DNA of 45,951 nucleotides from an uncultured Gemmiger sp. GTDB taxonomy: Bacteria > Bacillota > Clostridia > Oscillospirales > Ruminococcaceae. Below the pieces are notes generated by a model. It saw only the letters and a list, made by a program, of their open reading frames with translations. It had not been told where the DNA came from and searched no databases. The stretch lies in the NCBI GenBank assembly GCA_944388165.1, contig CALXHS010000128.1, forward strand, positions 1-45,951. Direction: 5' to 3'. This document shows, one piece after another, positions 1 through 8,038 of the stretch (positions within the stretch are counted from its first letter, which is position 1; each line of letters starts with the position of its first letter). Position numbers and translations under genes: made by a program.

Positions 1-564
1 GGCCGCCTCCTTCACCGCTTTCTCAAAAGCGGGCAGGTAGATCTCCCGCAGCGTCCGCTCGCTCATGTCGGAAGAGCAGGTCAGACGGCGGTATTCCTGG
101 TTGTTGGCCGCAAAGTGTTTGATGCTGGTGCCCACCCCCTGGCTCTGCACCCCCTGGATAAAGGCGGAAGCCAGGGTCCCGGCCAGGCAGGGATCCTCGG
201 AATAATATTCAAAGTTGCGGCCGCACAGAGGGCTGCGTTTGATGTTCACCGCCGGGCCCAGCACCACGCCCACGCCCACGGCCCGGGCTTCGGCGCCGAT
301 GGCCGCGCCTTCCCGGCGCAGCAGCTCAGGGTCAAAGCTGGCAGCCGCGGCGCATCCGGCGGGAAAGCACACCGCCGTGATGCTCTCGTTGACGCCGCCG
401 CCCTCCTTCTGGGTGCGCAGGCCGTGGGGGCCGTCGGATACCATCATGGCGGGCACGCCCAGGCGCCCCACCGCCTTGGTGTGCCAGAAATCCGCCCCGG
501 AACACAGCCCGGCCTTTTCTTCCAGCGTCATCTGGGCCAGAAGCTCGGAAATTGCAGATTGCAT
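1..564 (-). CDS. Glycoside hydrolase family 3 beta-glucosidase, N-terminal part (runs off the left edge)
   Basis: This is the first 188 codons of a gene read leftwards out of the window. The protein starts MQSAISELLAQMTLEEKAGL and continues with the GH3 N-terminal barrel motifs: a VSDGPHGLR segment, a GPAVNIKRSPLCGRNFEYYS stretch typical of the substrate-binding loops, and a KHFAANNQE segment whose Lys-His pair is conserved in GH3 enzymes. The family releases beta-linked glucose or related sugars from oligosaccharide ends. No signal peptide is visible, so a cytoplasmic enzyme acting on imported sugars is likely. The start at 564 is set by an AAGGAGG at 573-579. The catalytic nucleophile lies beyond the edge, so substrate cannot be predicted. 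Confidence 0.88.
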   Translation of the reverse strand, partial: MQSAISELLAQMTLEEKAGLCSGADFWHTKAVGRLGVPAMMVSDGPHGLRTQKEGGGVNESITAVCFPAGCAAAASFDPELLRREGAAIGAEARAVGVGVVLGPAVNIKRSPLCGRNFEYYSEDPCLAGTLASAFIQGVQSQGVGTSIKHFAANNQEYRRLTCSSDMSERTLREIYLPAFEKAVKEAA

Positions 565-631
565 AAGAAGTTGCCTCCTTGAAAAAAACAACCGTAAGAC
601 CTTCGATTGCCGGCGAACCGGCTTTTCGTCC

Positions 632-691
632 ATTATACACCACATATGTACATCGCGCCTACATATTTTGTGAAAATTTACAGAAACTGTA
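632..691 (-). promoter_or_regulatory. AT-rich upstream region of the GH3 gene with candidate -10 and a palindrome
   Basis: On the minus strand a consensus TATAAT lies at 632-637, about 70 bp before the GH3 start, but no good -35 box sits 16-18 bp upstream. The region to its right is unusually AT-rich for this genome. It holds a perfect 5-3-5 palindrome TACAGAAACTGTA at 679-691 and related ACATAT/TGTACA words at 641-661. An activator or repressor site is plausible. No regulator can be named. Confidence 0.4.
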
Positions 692-753
692 TATTTTGTA
701 CTTTATCCGCGCACACATGGCCCCACCACGGCAACAAAACTTTCGCAAAAACC

Positions 754-782
754 TTGTCAAAGCTTTCCAGACGTGCTAGTAT
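754..782 (+). promoter_or_regulatory. Sigma-A promoter of gdhA
   Basis: TTGTCA at 754-759, a 17-bp spacer and TAGTAT at 777-782 form a good vegetative promoter 41 bp before the gdhA start. No attenuator or obvious operator lies between it and the ribosome binding site. Confidence 0.65.
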
Positions 783-804
783 AAAAACCGGTGAAAGAAA
801 TTAG

Positions 805-2169
<1,365 letters not shown>

Positions 2170-2200
2170 TTTGACGAGCACTCCGTAACAAGATAAAAAA

Positions 2201-2234
2201 CCTCCGGTTCCCGAAAAGGAACCGGAGGTTTTTT
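2201..2234 (+). terminator. Intrinsic terminator of gdhA
   Basis: A perfect 11-bp stem CCTCCGGTTCC (2201-2211) / GGAACCGGAGG (2218-2228) with a 6-nt loop is followed by TTTTTT. An A-run precedes it, so it may also work in the other direction. Confidence 0.92.
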
Positions 2235-2255
2235 GTTTGTTGTGTCAGAGACCGG

Positions 2256-2295
2256 CGTCCCTGTGTAAGGGGAGCTGTCAGCGAAGCTGACTAAG
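2256..2295. repeat. Interspersed short repeat, module 1
   Basis: The segment reads TCCCTGTGTAAGGGGAGC then TGTCAGCGAAGCTGACT, two consecutive small hairpins (the second stem is GTCAGC/GCTGAC). It shares the core CCCTGTGTAAGGGGAG with module 2 at 2501-2563. Repeats of this style, with a GTGTAAGGGGAG core, are a familiar intergenic class in Oscillospiraceae genomes. Family membership here is recognised by pattern only. Confidence 0.6.
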
Positions 2296-2337
2296 CCTGT
2301 CCGGCTTGCGGGGATGGCGGCATCCCACCGTAGGGTC

Positions 2338-2472
2338 CTTCCTTTTTGTCGCCAAAAAGGAAGCGAAAAAGCGCCACCGTTTCGATGCGGTGGACGCCGA
2401 CCAGGGCTGCGGCCCTGGACCCGGGGATGCGGCCACCTTACGACGGCCTACTCACCGGCTGGGGCCGGTGAG
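2338..2472. repeat. Hairpin-rich non-coding mosaic between the two repeat modules
   Basis: Two strong inverted repeats stand out: CTTCCTTTTT (2338-2347) / AAAAAGGAAG (2353-2362), and CTCACCGGC (2451-2459) / GCCGGTGAG (2464-2472). Between them is a GC-rich stretch with CCAGGGC/GCCCTGG at about 2401-2418. No convincing coding sequence other than the tail of the minus-strand DUF1667 gene (to 2438) occurs here. The block looks like accumulated repeat DNA rather than a regulatory region. Confidence 0.5.
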
Positions 2473-2917
2473 CAAGGAATGAATTTGAATGACGCTCCCG
2501 GCAAGCCTCCCCTGTGTAAGGGGAGGTGCCGCGCAGCGGCGGAGGGGTTGTGTCTGGGAAGGCTCCCCCCTTCCCGATCCCCCGCCCGGCGATGAGATTG
2601 GCCCCGGTCCCCAGCAGGTTTTCGATGATGACCTGCCCGGGCTGCACCGGTGCTTCCACGCAAACCGCGTTGGCCGCTTCCATGGCCTGGAACAGCATCC
2701 CCTTGGGGATGGCCGTATCCGTCTTGACCGGCAGGCGGCAGTGCACCCCGCCGGTGACCCGCACGGTGGTGGTCAGCACCCGGGTGGGGTTCTTCAGCTC
2801 GTTTCTGCCGTACTCGGCCCCACGGGGGCAGCTGTTGCCGGTGACGGCATAGCCGTTCTCTTCATCCACCTGCAGGCGGCAGCCCCGGGGACAGACGATG
2901 CAAACCAGTTCTTTCAT
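2438..2917 (-). CDS. DUF1667 protein of the anaerobic glycerol-3-phosphate dehydrogenase operon, with a repeat-derived C-terminal tail
   Basis: The first roughly 115 residues are a normal DUF1667 protein. It starts MKELVCIVCPRGC, then has a second cysteine motif GNSCPRG, the usual NPTRVLTTTVRV segment and a hydrophobic end ENLLGTGANLIAG. The four cysteines (CxxCxxxC plus C) suggest an Fe-S or metal site. The family is encoded with FAD enzymes in GlpABC-like loci, where it may act as the electron-transfer or membrane-associated partner. From about residue 119 to 159 the frame runs through the repeat at 2501-2563 and a hairpin to a TAG at 2438-2440, giving a Pro/Arg-rich tail foreign to the family, whose members are usually about 115-125 residues. 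The start overlaps the upstream gene by 4 nt. Confidence 0.85.
   Translation of the reverse strand: MKELVCIVCPRGCRLQVDEENGYAVTGNSCPRGAEYGRNELKNPTRVLTTTVRVTGGVHCRLPVKTDTAIPKGMLFQAMEAANAVCVEAPVQPGQVIIENLLGTGANLIAGRGIGKGGAFPDTTPPPLRGTSPYTGEACRERHSNSFLAHRPQPVSRPS
2501..2563. repeat. Interspersed short repeat, module 2, inside the 3' end of the DUF1667 gene
   Basis: This copy contains the hairpin CCTCCCC (2506-2512) / GGGGAGG (2520-2526) with loop TGTGTAA, then GCCGC-GCA-GCGGC, then GGAGGGGTTGT and an AGGC end that repeats the AAGCC/GGCTT-type edge. It shares its core with module 1 at 2256. It lies in frame in the minus-strand gene, where it encodes peptide instead of sitting between genes. Confidence 0.65.
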
Positions 2918-4212
2918 TGTGCAGCCCCCCCTTTGTCCTCTTCAATGGCGATGGTGATGGGCCCGGCGGCCTGCCGCACCAGATCCCCGGGCAGCAGGAT
3001 ATGTTCCATCTCGCCGGGGGCCAGGTGTGCCCGGCGGAACCCGGTGAGGGAGTTGCCCTCCCCGTCCCGCACCGCGATGGCGGCGGCGCCGGTGACCCGG
3101 TTTACCCGGAAGAATACATCCACCATCTTGCCCACCTCGTCGGCGCGGATGGTCTGGGGCACGGTGTAGCTGACCCCGTCCCCGTTTTTCAGTTCCACCA
3201 TGCGGGCGTTCACTTCGGCCCGCTTGCCCTGCACATAGGCAGCCGCCGCGGCACCGGCGCGCTCGCTTTCGGCGGAGACATAATCCACCAGGTCATGCAC
3301 ATGCACCACGTTGCCGCAGGCAAAGATGCCGGGGATGCTGGTTTCCATGTTCTCATACACCCGGGCGCCGTTGGTGCGGCGGTCCATATCCGCCCCGGCG
3401 GCACGGGTCAGCTCGTTTTCGGGGATAAGGCCCACGCTGAGCAGCACGGTGTCGCAGTCAAAGACCATCTCGGTGCCGGGAATCGGGCGGCGGTCAGGGC
3501 CCACCTTGCTCACCGTGACCTGTTCCACACGGTCGTGGCCCTTGATATCGGTGATGGTGTGGCTGAGATACAGGGGGATGTCAAAATCCTGCAGGCACTG
3601 GACGATGTTGCGCATGAGCCCGCCGGAATAGGGCATCAGCTCCACGCAGGCCAGCACCTTGGCCCCTTCCAGGGTCATGCGGCGGGCCATGATGAGCCCG
3701 ATGTCGCCGGAACCGAGGATCAGCACCCGGCGGCCCACCATATACCCTTCCATATTCAGATACCGCTGGGCCGCCCCCGCGGTGAAGATGCCGGAAGGCC
3801 GCTCGCCGGGGATGGAGATGGCCCCCCGGGTGCGTTCCCGGCAGCCCATGGCCAGCACCACGGCCTGGGTTTCCAGCACCTGGTAGCCTTCTTTGGCACT
3901 GACGGCATGCACCTGATGGGGTGCCCCCTGCTCCCCGGGAACGATCTGCAGCACCATGGTGTCCAGGCGGGTCTCCACCCCGGTATCCGCCAGCATTTCA
4001 ATGAAACGCCCGGCGTATTCGGGGCCGGTGAGTTCCTCCCGGAAGCGCTGCAGCCCGAAGCCGCTGTGGATGCACTGGTTCAGGATGCCCCCCAGTTCGG
4101 AGTCCCGCTCCAGGATCAGGATGCGGCGCAGGCCTTTTTCCCAGGCCTGGCAGGCCGCCGCCAGACCGGCAGGGCCGCCGCCGATGACGATGAGTTCATA
4201 GAGTTTTTCCAT
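2914..4212 (-). CDS. FAD/NAD(P)-binding oxidoreductase of the glycerol-3-phosphate dehydrogenase operon (GlpB-like role)
   Basis: This is a 432-residue flavoprotein. The N-terminus has the FAD dinucleotide fold (IVIGGGPAGLAAA) and a second nucleotide fold near residue 160 (VLILGSGDIGLIMA). A GIFACGNVVHVHDLVDYVS segment near residue 315 is the usual C-terminal FAD contact of pyridine-nucleotide disulfide oxidoreductases, but there is no redox CxxxxC pair. In related operons it stands between the GlpA-like dehydrogenase and DUF1667, and probably passes electrons from G3P-reduced flavin to an acceptor. It starts 2 nt after the upstream gene and its stop overlaps the next start (ATGA), so the three genes are translationally coupled. 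The exact electron acceptor is unknown. Confidence 0.88.
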   Translation of the reverse strand: MEKLYELIVIGGGPAGLAAACQAWEKGLRRILILERDSELGGILNQCIHSGFGLQRFREELTGPEYAGRFIEMLADTGVETRLDTMVLQIVPGEQGAPHQVHAVSAKEGYQVLETQAVVLAMGCRERTRGAISIPGERPSGIFTAGAAQRYLNMEGYMVGRRVLILGSGDIGLIMARRMTLEGAKVLACVELMPYSGGLMRNIVQCLQDFDIPLYLSHTITDIKGHDRVEQVTVSKVGPDRRPIPGTEMVFDCDTVLLSVGLIPENELTRAAGADMDRRTNGARVYENMETSIPGIFACGNVVHVHDLVDYVSAESERAGAAAAAYVQGKRAEVNARMVELKNGDGVSYTVPQTIRADEVGKMVDVFFRVNRVTGAAAIAVRDGEGNSLTGFRRAHLAPGEMEHILLPGDLVRQAAGPITIAIEEDKGGAAQ

Positions 4213-4214
4213 GG

Positions 4215-5663
4215 TCAGTGGGCCTCCTTTCCGGTCTTGGTCTCACAGGCCAGCACCCAGGTGCCGTCCTGGTCCATGAGCACGTCGGTCATGGGCACGC
4301 CCAGTTCCCGGGCGATGATCTCCTGCACCCGGGGGCCGCAGAAGCCCCCCTGGCACCGGCCCATGCCCGCGTTGCACCGGCGCTTGATGCCGTTGATGCT
4401 GCAGGCGGGCACCGGGCTGTGCAGCGCCGCCACGATCTCCCCTTCGGTGACCGTCTCGCACCGGCAGATGACCCGGCCGAAACGGGGGTCTTTTTGGATG
4501 AGACCCGCCCGCTGTTCGGGGTCCAGTTCCCGGAAGCGGGGCACAGCGGGACGGCGGGGGTCAAAGCCGGGCTTTTCTTCCATTGTCAGGCCCGCTTTTT
4601 CCAGCAGTTCGGCAGCGTAGTCGGCGATGGCCGGGGCGCTGCTGAGACCCGGGGAACAGATGCCCGCCAGGTCCAGCCAATGGGGATGGGCTTTGCTTGC
4701 CTCAATGACGAAATCTCCCCGGCCGGTGTTGGCCCGGATGCCGCTGAAGTTGCGGATGTTCTGCCGCAGGTCCAGCCCCGGCACGCTCTGCATGGCACGG
4801 CGGCGGACAAAGTCCAAGGCGTCGGCGGTGGTGCCCAGGTCCCGGCGGTCCTCCACCGGCTCAGCGTTGGGCCCGGCCAGCAGGTTACCGTGGACGGTGG
4901 GGGCCACCCGCACCCCCTTGCCCTCGGGGCCGGGGCACTGGAAGATGACCCGGCTCACCCGCTTGCCTTCGGTCTTGTCCAGCAGATAATATTCTCCCCG
5001 GCTGGGTTTGGTCTCGAAGTCCGGGGTCTCCAGCAGGGCGCGGACCTTGTCGGCGTCCACCCCCGCCGCATTGATGACATACCGGGCGGTGAACTCGCCC
5101 TTGGGGGTGGTGAGCACAAAGACGCCCTTTTCTTCCCGCACGGCGGTGACAGGGCAGCCGCGATGCAGTTCCACCCCGTTGGTGACGGCGTTTTCGATGA
5201 GGGCCAGGGCCAGGCCCCAGGGGTCCACGATGCCCGCGGAAGGCGCCAGCAGCGCACCCGTCACCTCATCGGAAAGGCCGGGTTCCAGCTGCCGGGCCTG
5301 CTCCCCGGAAAACAGCTGCAGACCGGGCACGCCGTTGGCGGTTCCACGGCGGTAGAGTTCTTCCAGCTTGGGCTGCTGTTCGGCGCTGAAGGCCAGCACC
5401 AGGGAGCCGGTGCGTTTGAAGGGCACATCCAGTTCCTCGCACAGAGGGCCCATCTGGCGGTTGCCTTCCACATTCAGCCGGGCCATCAGGGTGCCGGGTT
5501 CGGGGTCATACCCCGCATGAATGATGGCGCTGTTGGCCTTGGTGGTGCCGTTGGCCACGTCGTTCTGGGCCTCCAGCACCGCCACCTTGAGCCGGCACCG
5601 GGCCAGGCGGCGGGCTGCGGCCGCGCCGGTCACGCCGCAGCCGATGATGATGACGTCATACAT
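4215..5663 (-). CDS. Anaerobic glycerol-3-phosphate dehydrogenase-like FAD oxidoreductase with BFD-type [2Fe-2S] domain
   Basis: The 482-residue protein opens with an FAD fold (IIIGCGVTGAAAARRL) and the GTTKANSAIIHAGYDPEPG motif characteristic of GlpA/GlpO/LhgO-type dehydrogenases. The C-terminal part from about residue 385 is a BFD-like domain with the four-cysteine set CRC and CNAGMGRCQGGFC, expected to hold a [2Fe-2S] cluster. It should oxidise glycerol-3-phosphate to dihydroxyacetone phosphate in the cytoplasm, feeding the cluster and the two downstream partners. The start at 5663 has a GGGAGG ribosome binding site at 5671-5676. The nearby glpP and glpK genes and the terminator-containing leader support the glycerol assignment over a generic 2-hydroxyglutarate oxidase. 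Confidence 0.88.
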   Translation of the reverse strand: MYDVIIIGCGVTGAAAARRLARCRLKVAVLEAQNDVANGTTKANSAIIHAGYDPEPGTLMARLNVEGNRQMGPLCEELDVPFKRTGSLVLAFSAEQQPKLEELYRRGTANGVPGLQLFSGEQARQLEPGLSDEVTGALLAPSAGIVDPWGLALALIENAVTNGVELHRGCPVTAVREEKGVFVLTTPKGEFTARYVINAAGVDADKVRALLETPDFETKPSRGEYYLLDKTEGKRVSRVIFQCPGPEGKGVRVAPTVHGNLLAGPNAEPVEDRRDLGTTADALDFVRRRAMQSVPGLDLRQNIRNFSGIRANTGRGDFVIEASKAHPHWLDLAGICSPGLSSAPAIADYAAELLEKAGLTMEEKPGFDPRRPAVPRFRELDPEQRAGLIQKDPRFGRVICRCETVTEGEIVAALHSPVPACSINGIKRRCNAGMGRCQGGFCGPRVQEIIARELGVPMTDVLMDQDGTWVLACETKTGKEAH

Positions 5664-5684
5664 ACATTGCCTCCCGTTTTCTTA

Positions 5685-5738
5685 CAAAAAAAGAGTAAAG
5701 CAAACACCGCACCCCTTGGCCGGCATCTGCTTTACTCT
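5685..5738 (-). terminator. Leader terminator (candidate GlpP-controlled attenuator) before the glycerol-3-phosphate dehydrogenase operon
   Basis: On the minus strand AGAGTAAAGCA (5738-5728) pairs perfectly with TGCTTTACTCT (5702-5692) across a 25-nt loop and is followed by seven T. It sits between the promoter at 5767-5794 and the start codon at 5663, so it cannot end the upstream gene usefully and must act on the operon leader. GlpP is known to relieve such terminators when bound to glycerol-3-phosphate. Confidence 0.82.
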
Positions 5739-5766
5739 GATCACAAGCAGTTGATCCTTTTACTTT

Positions 5767-5794
5767 ATGATACCATACTTTTGGGAACTTTCAA
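5767..5794 (-). promoter_or_regulatory. Sigma-A promoter of the glycerol-3-phosphate dehydrogenase operon
   Basis: Minus strand TTGAAA (5794-5789), a 16-bp spacer and TATCAT (5772-5767). It lies just after the stop codon of the upstream hydrolase gene (5815) and gives a leader of roughly 95 nt that contains the terminator above. Confidence 0.7.
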
Positions 5795-5814
5795 GAAAAA
5801 TCTTTCCGAATTTC

Positions 5815-7677
5815 TCAGAAAGTGGTAGCGATCAAAGTTCCGGCGCTCAATGTGGTAAAGGTATTGGTGCAGGTAAACAGGGTGACGAACATAGCGTTGA
5901 TAAAGCCTGCCAGGTAGGGATTGCGGGTCTTTTTGTAGAGGATACGGGAAACAATAGCCGCGCCGAAGAGGATGGGAATGACGGTAAACAGCCAGATCGG
6001 CAGGATCCGCTCCCCTTCGCTCAACCCGAAGAACTGACGGGAAGTTGCATAGAAATATCCGTATTGGACTGCTACAATGACCATGCAGGCGAAGGAATTG
6101 GCCAGTGCTTCCAGAAGGGTGTTGCCCACTTCGCCACCAATGGTATTGTAATTGAAGCAGTTGATGGAAATAGAGTTGATCACATAGAACACCAGGAAGA
6201 AAGGCAGGTAACGCAGGGCAATCAATACCTTGTCAGAGCCAAACACCTTGATGCCGAACACCCAGATACGGAAATCGGTCTGGAAGAAATAGTCCGCGAA
6301 GAACACGATACCATAGGAGCACACAATGACCAGAACCGCCAGCACGATGGTCCGCCACAGCTTTTTCAGCGGCAGGCAAAGCCCAGTTGCGCAGGCATCA
6401 AACCCATGGCTGCGGCCGTAAGCAAAGTAATACACTATCATCAGGATCAGCGCAAACACGCCGCACGCCAGCGACCACACGCCGATGGTCAGCGAAGCGG
6501 TCTGGGGGAAGAATTCGGTGGTGTTGGAGTACACATGCCGCATGCAGTAGATATAGCTGAAGCCGGAGAACAGCATGGAAACGACCATCAAGCCGAAGAA
6601 CCACAGTCTGCCCGCACCATCTTTTACCGGAGCGGCAAGAACCTTGTCCTGCGCTTTCAGCACTGAGAAATACTCTGCATCCAGCAGGCAGATGGCAAAG
6701 CTGACCATGAACAGGAAGAAGCCCACCAGTCCAAGAGCTGTGAACGCCACCTTCACCGGCCAGATCTGATCCTGCACCGGCAGAGCATTGGGCGCACCCA
6801 AAGTCTGCTCAAAGAAATCAATGGCATATCCTACGCATTCAGTGGAGAACGTCACCGCCGGATGAATGCAAGTGGGGCGGTAGATCACCCGCAAAGCCGT
6901 TTTGCCATCAAAGTCCCGGGTGTAGTACTTTCCACCTTCTGCCGGTCCTTCAAAAGTCGAAACGTCCTCATTGAAATTCAAGAACCGTTGTGCCCCTTCA
7001 GTTTCCAGGAACTGTTTGGGCGTAGTGAGCATATTGCCCGCAGCATCATAAGTACCGAAATAAAAATCATCATATTCACTGGCAATGATGCCCACGCTGC
7101 GGGTACCGTAATCGCCGCTGTGATCTCCGCCGGTATCATCCTGCCAGTCACCTGCCTGCTGCAGAACACAGGCAATGAGGGGCGTTTCCCGTTCGTTGTC
7201 CAGCGCCACTGCCATGTTGGCTGCCGTGCCGCCGCTGGAATGGCCCGTCACACCGATACGGGACGTATCCACATAGGGCAGGCTGGCAACCATCTGCACC
7301 GCACCATCCACACCTACGGCGCCGTCATACAGGCGGTCCTGGGGCAATGCCTCGGAGTTGCCGTGACCATGGAGATCCAGCGTCAGCACCACATATCCCC
7401 GGCGTGCCAGTTCCAGCGTGTAGGCATCCTGCATCTCTTTGTTATTATACCAGCCTTCCACCGTGACCACTGCCGGAGCCTTGTTTTCCGCCGTTGCGTT
7501 AGCCGGTATCCACAAATCAGCACTGAGCAAAGCCCCCGCCGGGCTTTCCCAGTACATTTTCTTGATGCGGATGCTGTGGTTTCCGGTCTGGATCAAGGAA
7601 GCCCCCACCATGCTGATCAAACACAGCACCAGCGCTACACAGAGCCACACCCGAGCACCTTTTTTCTTTTGCTTCAC
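5815..7677 (-). CDS. Alpha/beta hydrolase domain fused to a multi-pass membrane domain
   Basis: This is a 620-residue protein. An uncleaved signal anchor lies at residues 10-30. Residues about 40-310 form an alpha/beta hydrolase, expected outside the cell, with DLHGHGNSEAL (oxyanion-side strand), the nucleophile elbow GHSSGG near residue 145, and a late CIHPAVTF that could supply the catalytic His. From about residue 315 to the end there are roughly eight hydrophobic segments, including LGLVGFFLFMVSFAICLL and PFFLVFYVINSISINCF. The substrate is unknown; an acyl, peptide or lipid ester is possible. It is a single-gene unit with its own promoter and leader terminator and a TCCTCC-complement ribosome binding site just before 7677. 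The membrane half resembles no transporter I can name. Confidence 0.75.
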   Translation of the reverse strand: MKQKKKGARVWLCVALVLCLISMVGASLIQTGNHSIRIKKMYWESPAGALLSADLWIPANATAENKAPAVVTVEGWYNNKEMQDAYTLELARRGYVVLTLDLHGHGNSEALPQDRLYDGAVGVDGAVQMVASLPYVDTSRIGVTGHSSGGTAANMAVALDNERETPLIACVLQQAGDWQDDTGGDHSGDYGTRSVGIIASEYDDFYFGTYDAAGNMLTTPKQFLETEGAQRFLNFNEDVSTFEGPAEGGKYYTRDFDGKTALRVIYRPTCIHPAVTFSTECVGYAIDFFEQTLGAPNALPVQDQIWPVKVAFTALGLVGFFLFMVSFAICLLDAEYFSVLKAQDKVLAAPVKDGAGRLWFFGLMVVSMLFSGFSYIYCMRHVYSNTTEFFPQTASLTIGVWSLACGVFALILMIVYYFAYGRSHGFDACATGLCLPLKKLWRTIVLAVLVIVCSYGIVFFADYFFQTDFRIWVFGIKVFGSDKVLIALRYLPFFLVFYVINSISINCFNYNTIGGEVGNTLLEALANSFACMVIVAVQYGYFYATSRQFFGLSEGERILPIWLFTVIPILFGAAIVSRILYKKTRNPYLAGFINAMFVTLFTCTNTFTTLSAGTLIATTF

Positions 7678-7735
7678 GATCGATTCCTCCTGTCAGTTTA
7701 TATTTGCCGTTCCGTTTCAGATGCGGTAGAGGCAT

Positions 7736-7774
7736 AAAAAAGCGCAAAGACAGAGCCGCTCTCTGTCTTTGCGC
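7736..7774 (-). terminator. Terminator in the leader of the hydrolase/membrane gene
   Basis: On the minus strand GCGCAAAGACAGAG (7774-7761) and CTCTGTCTTTGCGC (7755-7742) form a perfect 14-bp stem with a 5-nt loop, followed by TTTTTT (7741-7736). It lies between the promoter at 7811-7840 and the start at 7677. No other minus-strand gene lies upstream, so it is either an attenuator or the 3' end of an RNA of about 70 nt. Confidence 0.8.
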
Positions 7775-7810
7775 CTGTGCTCCGTTCTCTCGCGCACCTT
7801 CGTTGACCCC

Positions 7811-7840
7811 ACTCTACCACCTTGCATAGTTTTGTGTCAA
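7811..7840 (-). promoter_or_regulatory. Promoter of the hydrolase/membrane gene leader
   Basis: Minus strand TTGACA (7840-7835), an 18-bp spacer and TAGAGT (7816-7811), preceded by TG one base before the -10 (extended -10). Expected transcription start is near 7804. Confidence 0.65.
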
Positions 7841-7919
7841 TAGTCAAAAAATAAATTGTCATTTTCTTACAAAACGAACCAATTGCTTTTAGCACAATGG
7901 CTATTTTTGTGCAAACCGC

Positions 7920-7948
7920 TTTACTTTTTCCAGTAAACCTGCCATAAT
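7920..7948 (+). promoter_or_regulatory. Promoter of glpP-glpK, with a small palindrome over the -35
   Basis: TTTACT at 7920-7925, 17-bp spacer, CATAAT at 7943-7948. The -35 is half of an inverted repeat TTTACT (7920-7925) / AGTAAA (7932-7937). A wider GCACAA/TTGTGC repeat lies at about 7892-7912. Either could be a repressor site, which I infer from position only. Confidence 0.5.
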
Positions 7949-7969
7949 GGGCTTGTTCAGAGAGTAGGG

Positions 7970-8004
7970 AGTGGGACGGACGAAGGTGCGTCCCGCTTTT
8001 TTTA
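7970..8004 (+). terminator. Leader terminator (candidate GlpP-controlled attenuator) before glpP-glpK
   Basis: AGTGGGACG (7970-7978) pairs with CGTCCCGCT (7989-7997, one G-T pair), followed by a run of T to 8003. No plus-strand gene lies upstream, so this is a leader element. The preceding GCTTGTTCAGAGAGTA resembles GCTTGTGATCAGAGTA in the other glycerol leader, also just before or within the stem. Confidence 0.82.
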
Positions 8005-8038
8005 TTTGGCCGTCCCGGGGGACGGAAGGGAGTTTTGC

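Noticed and set aside
2236-2500. Insertion sequence or transposase remnant in the repeat mosaic
   Set aside because: No transposase-like peptide, terminal inverted repeat pair or target duplication could be seen.
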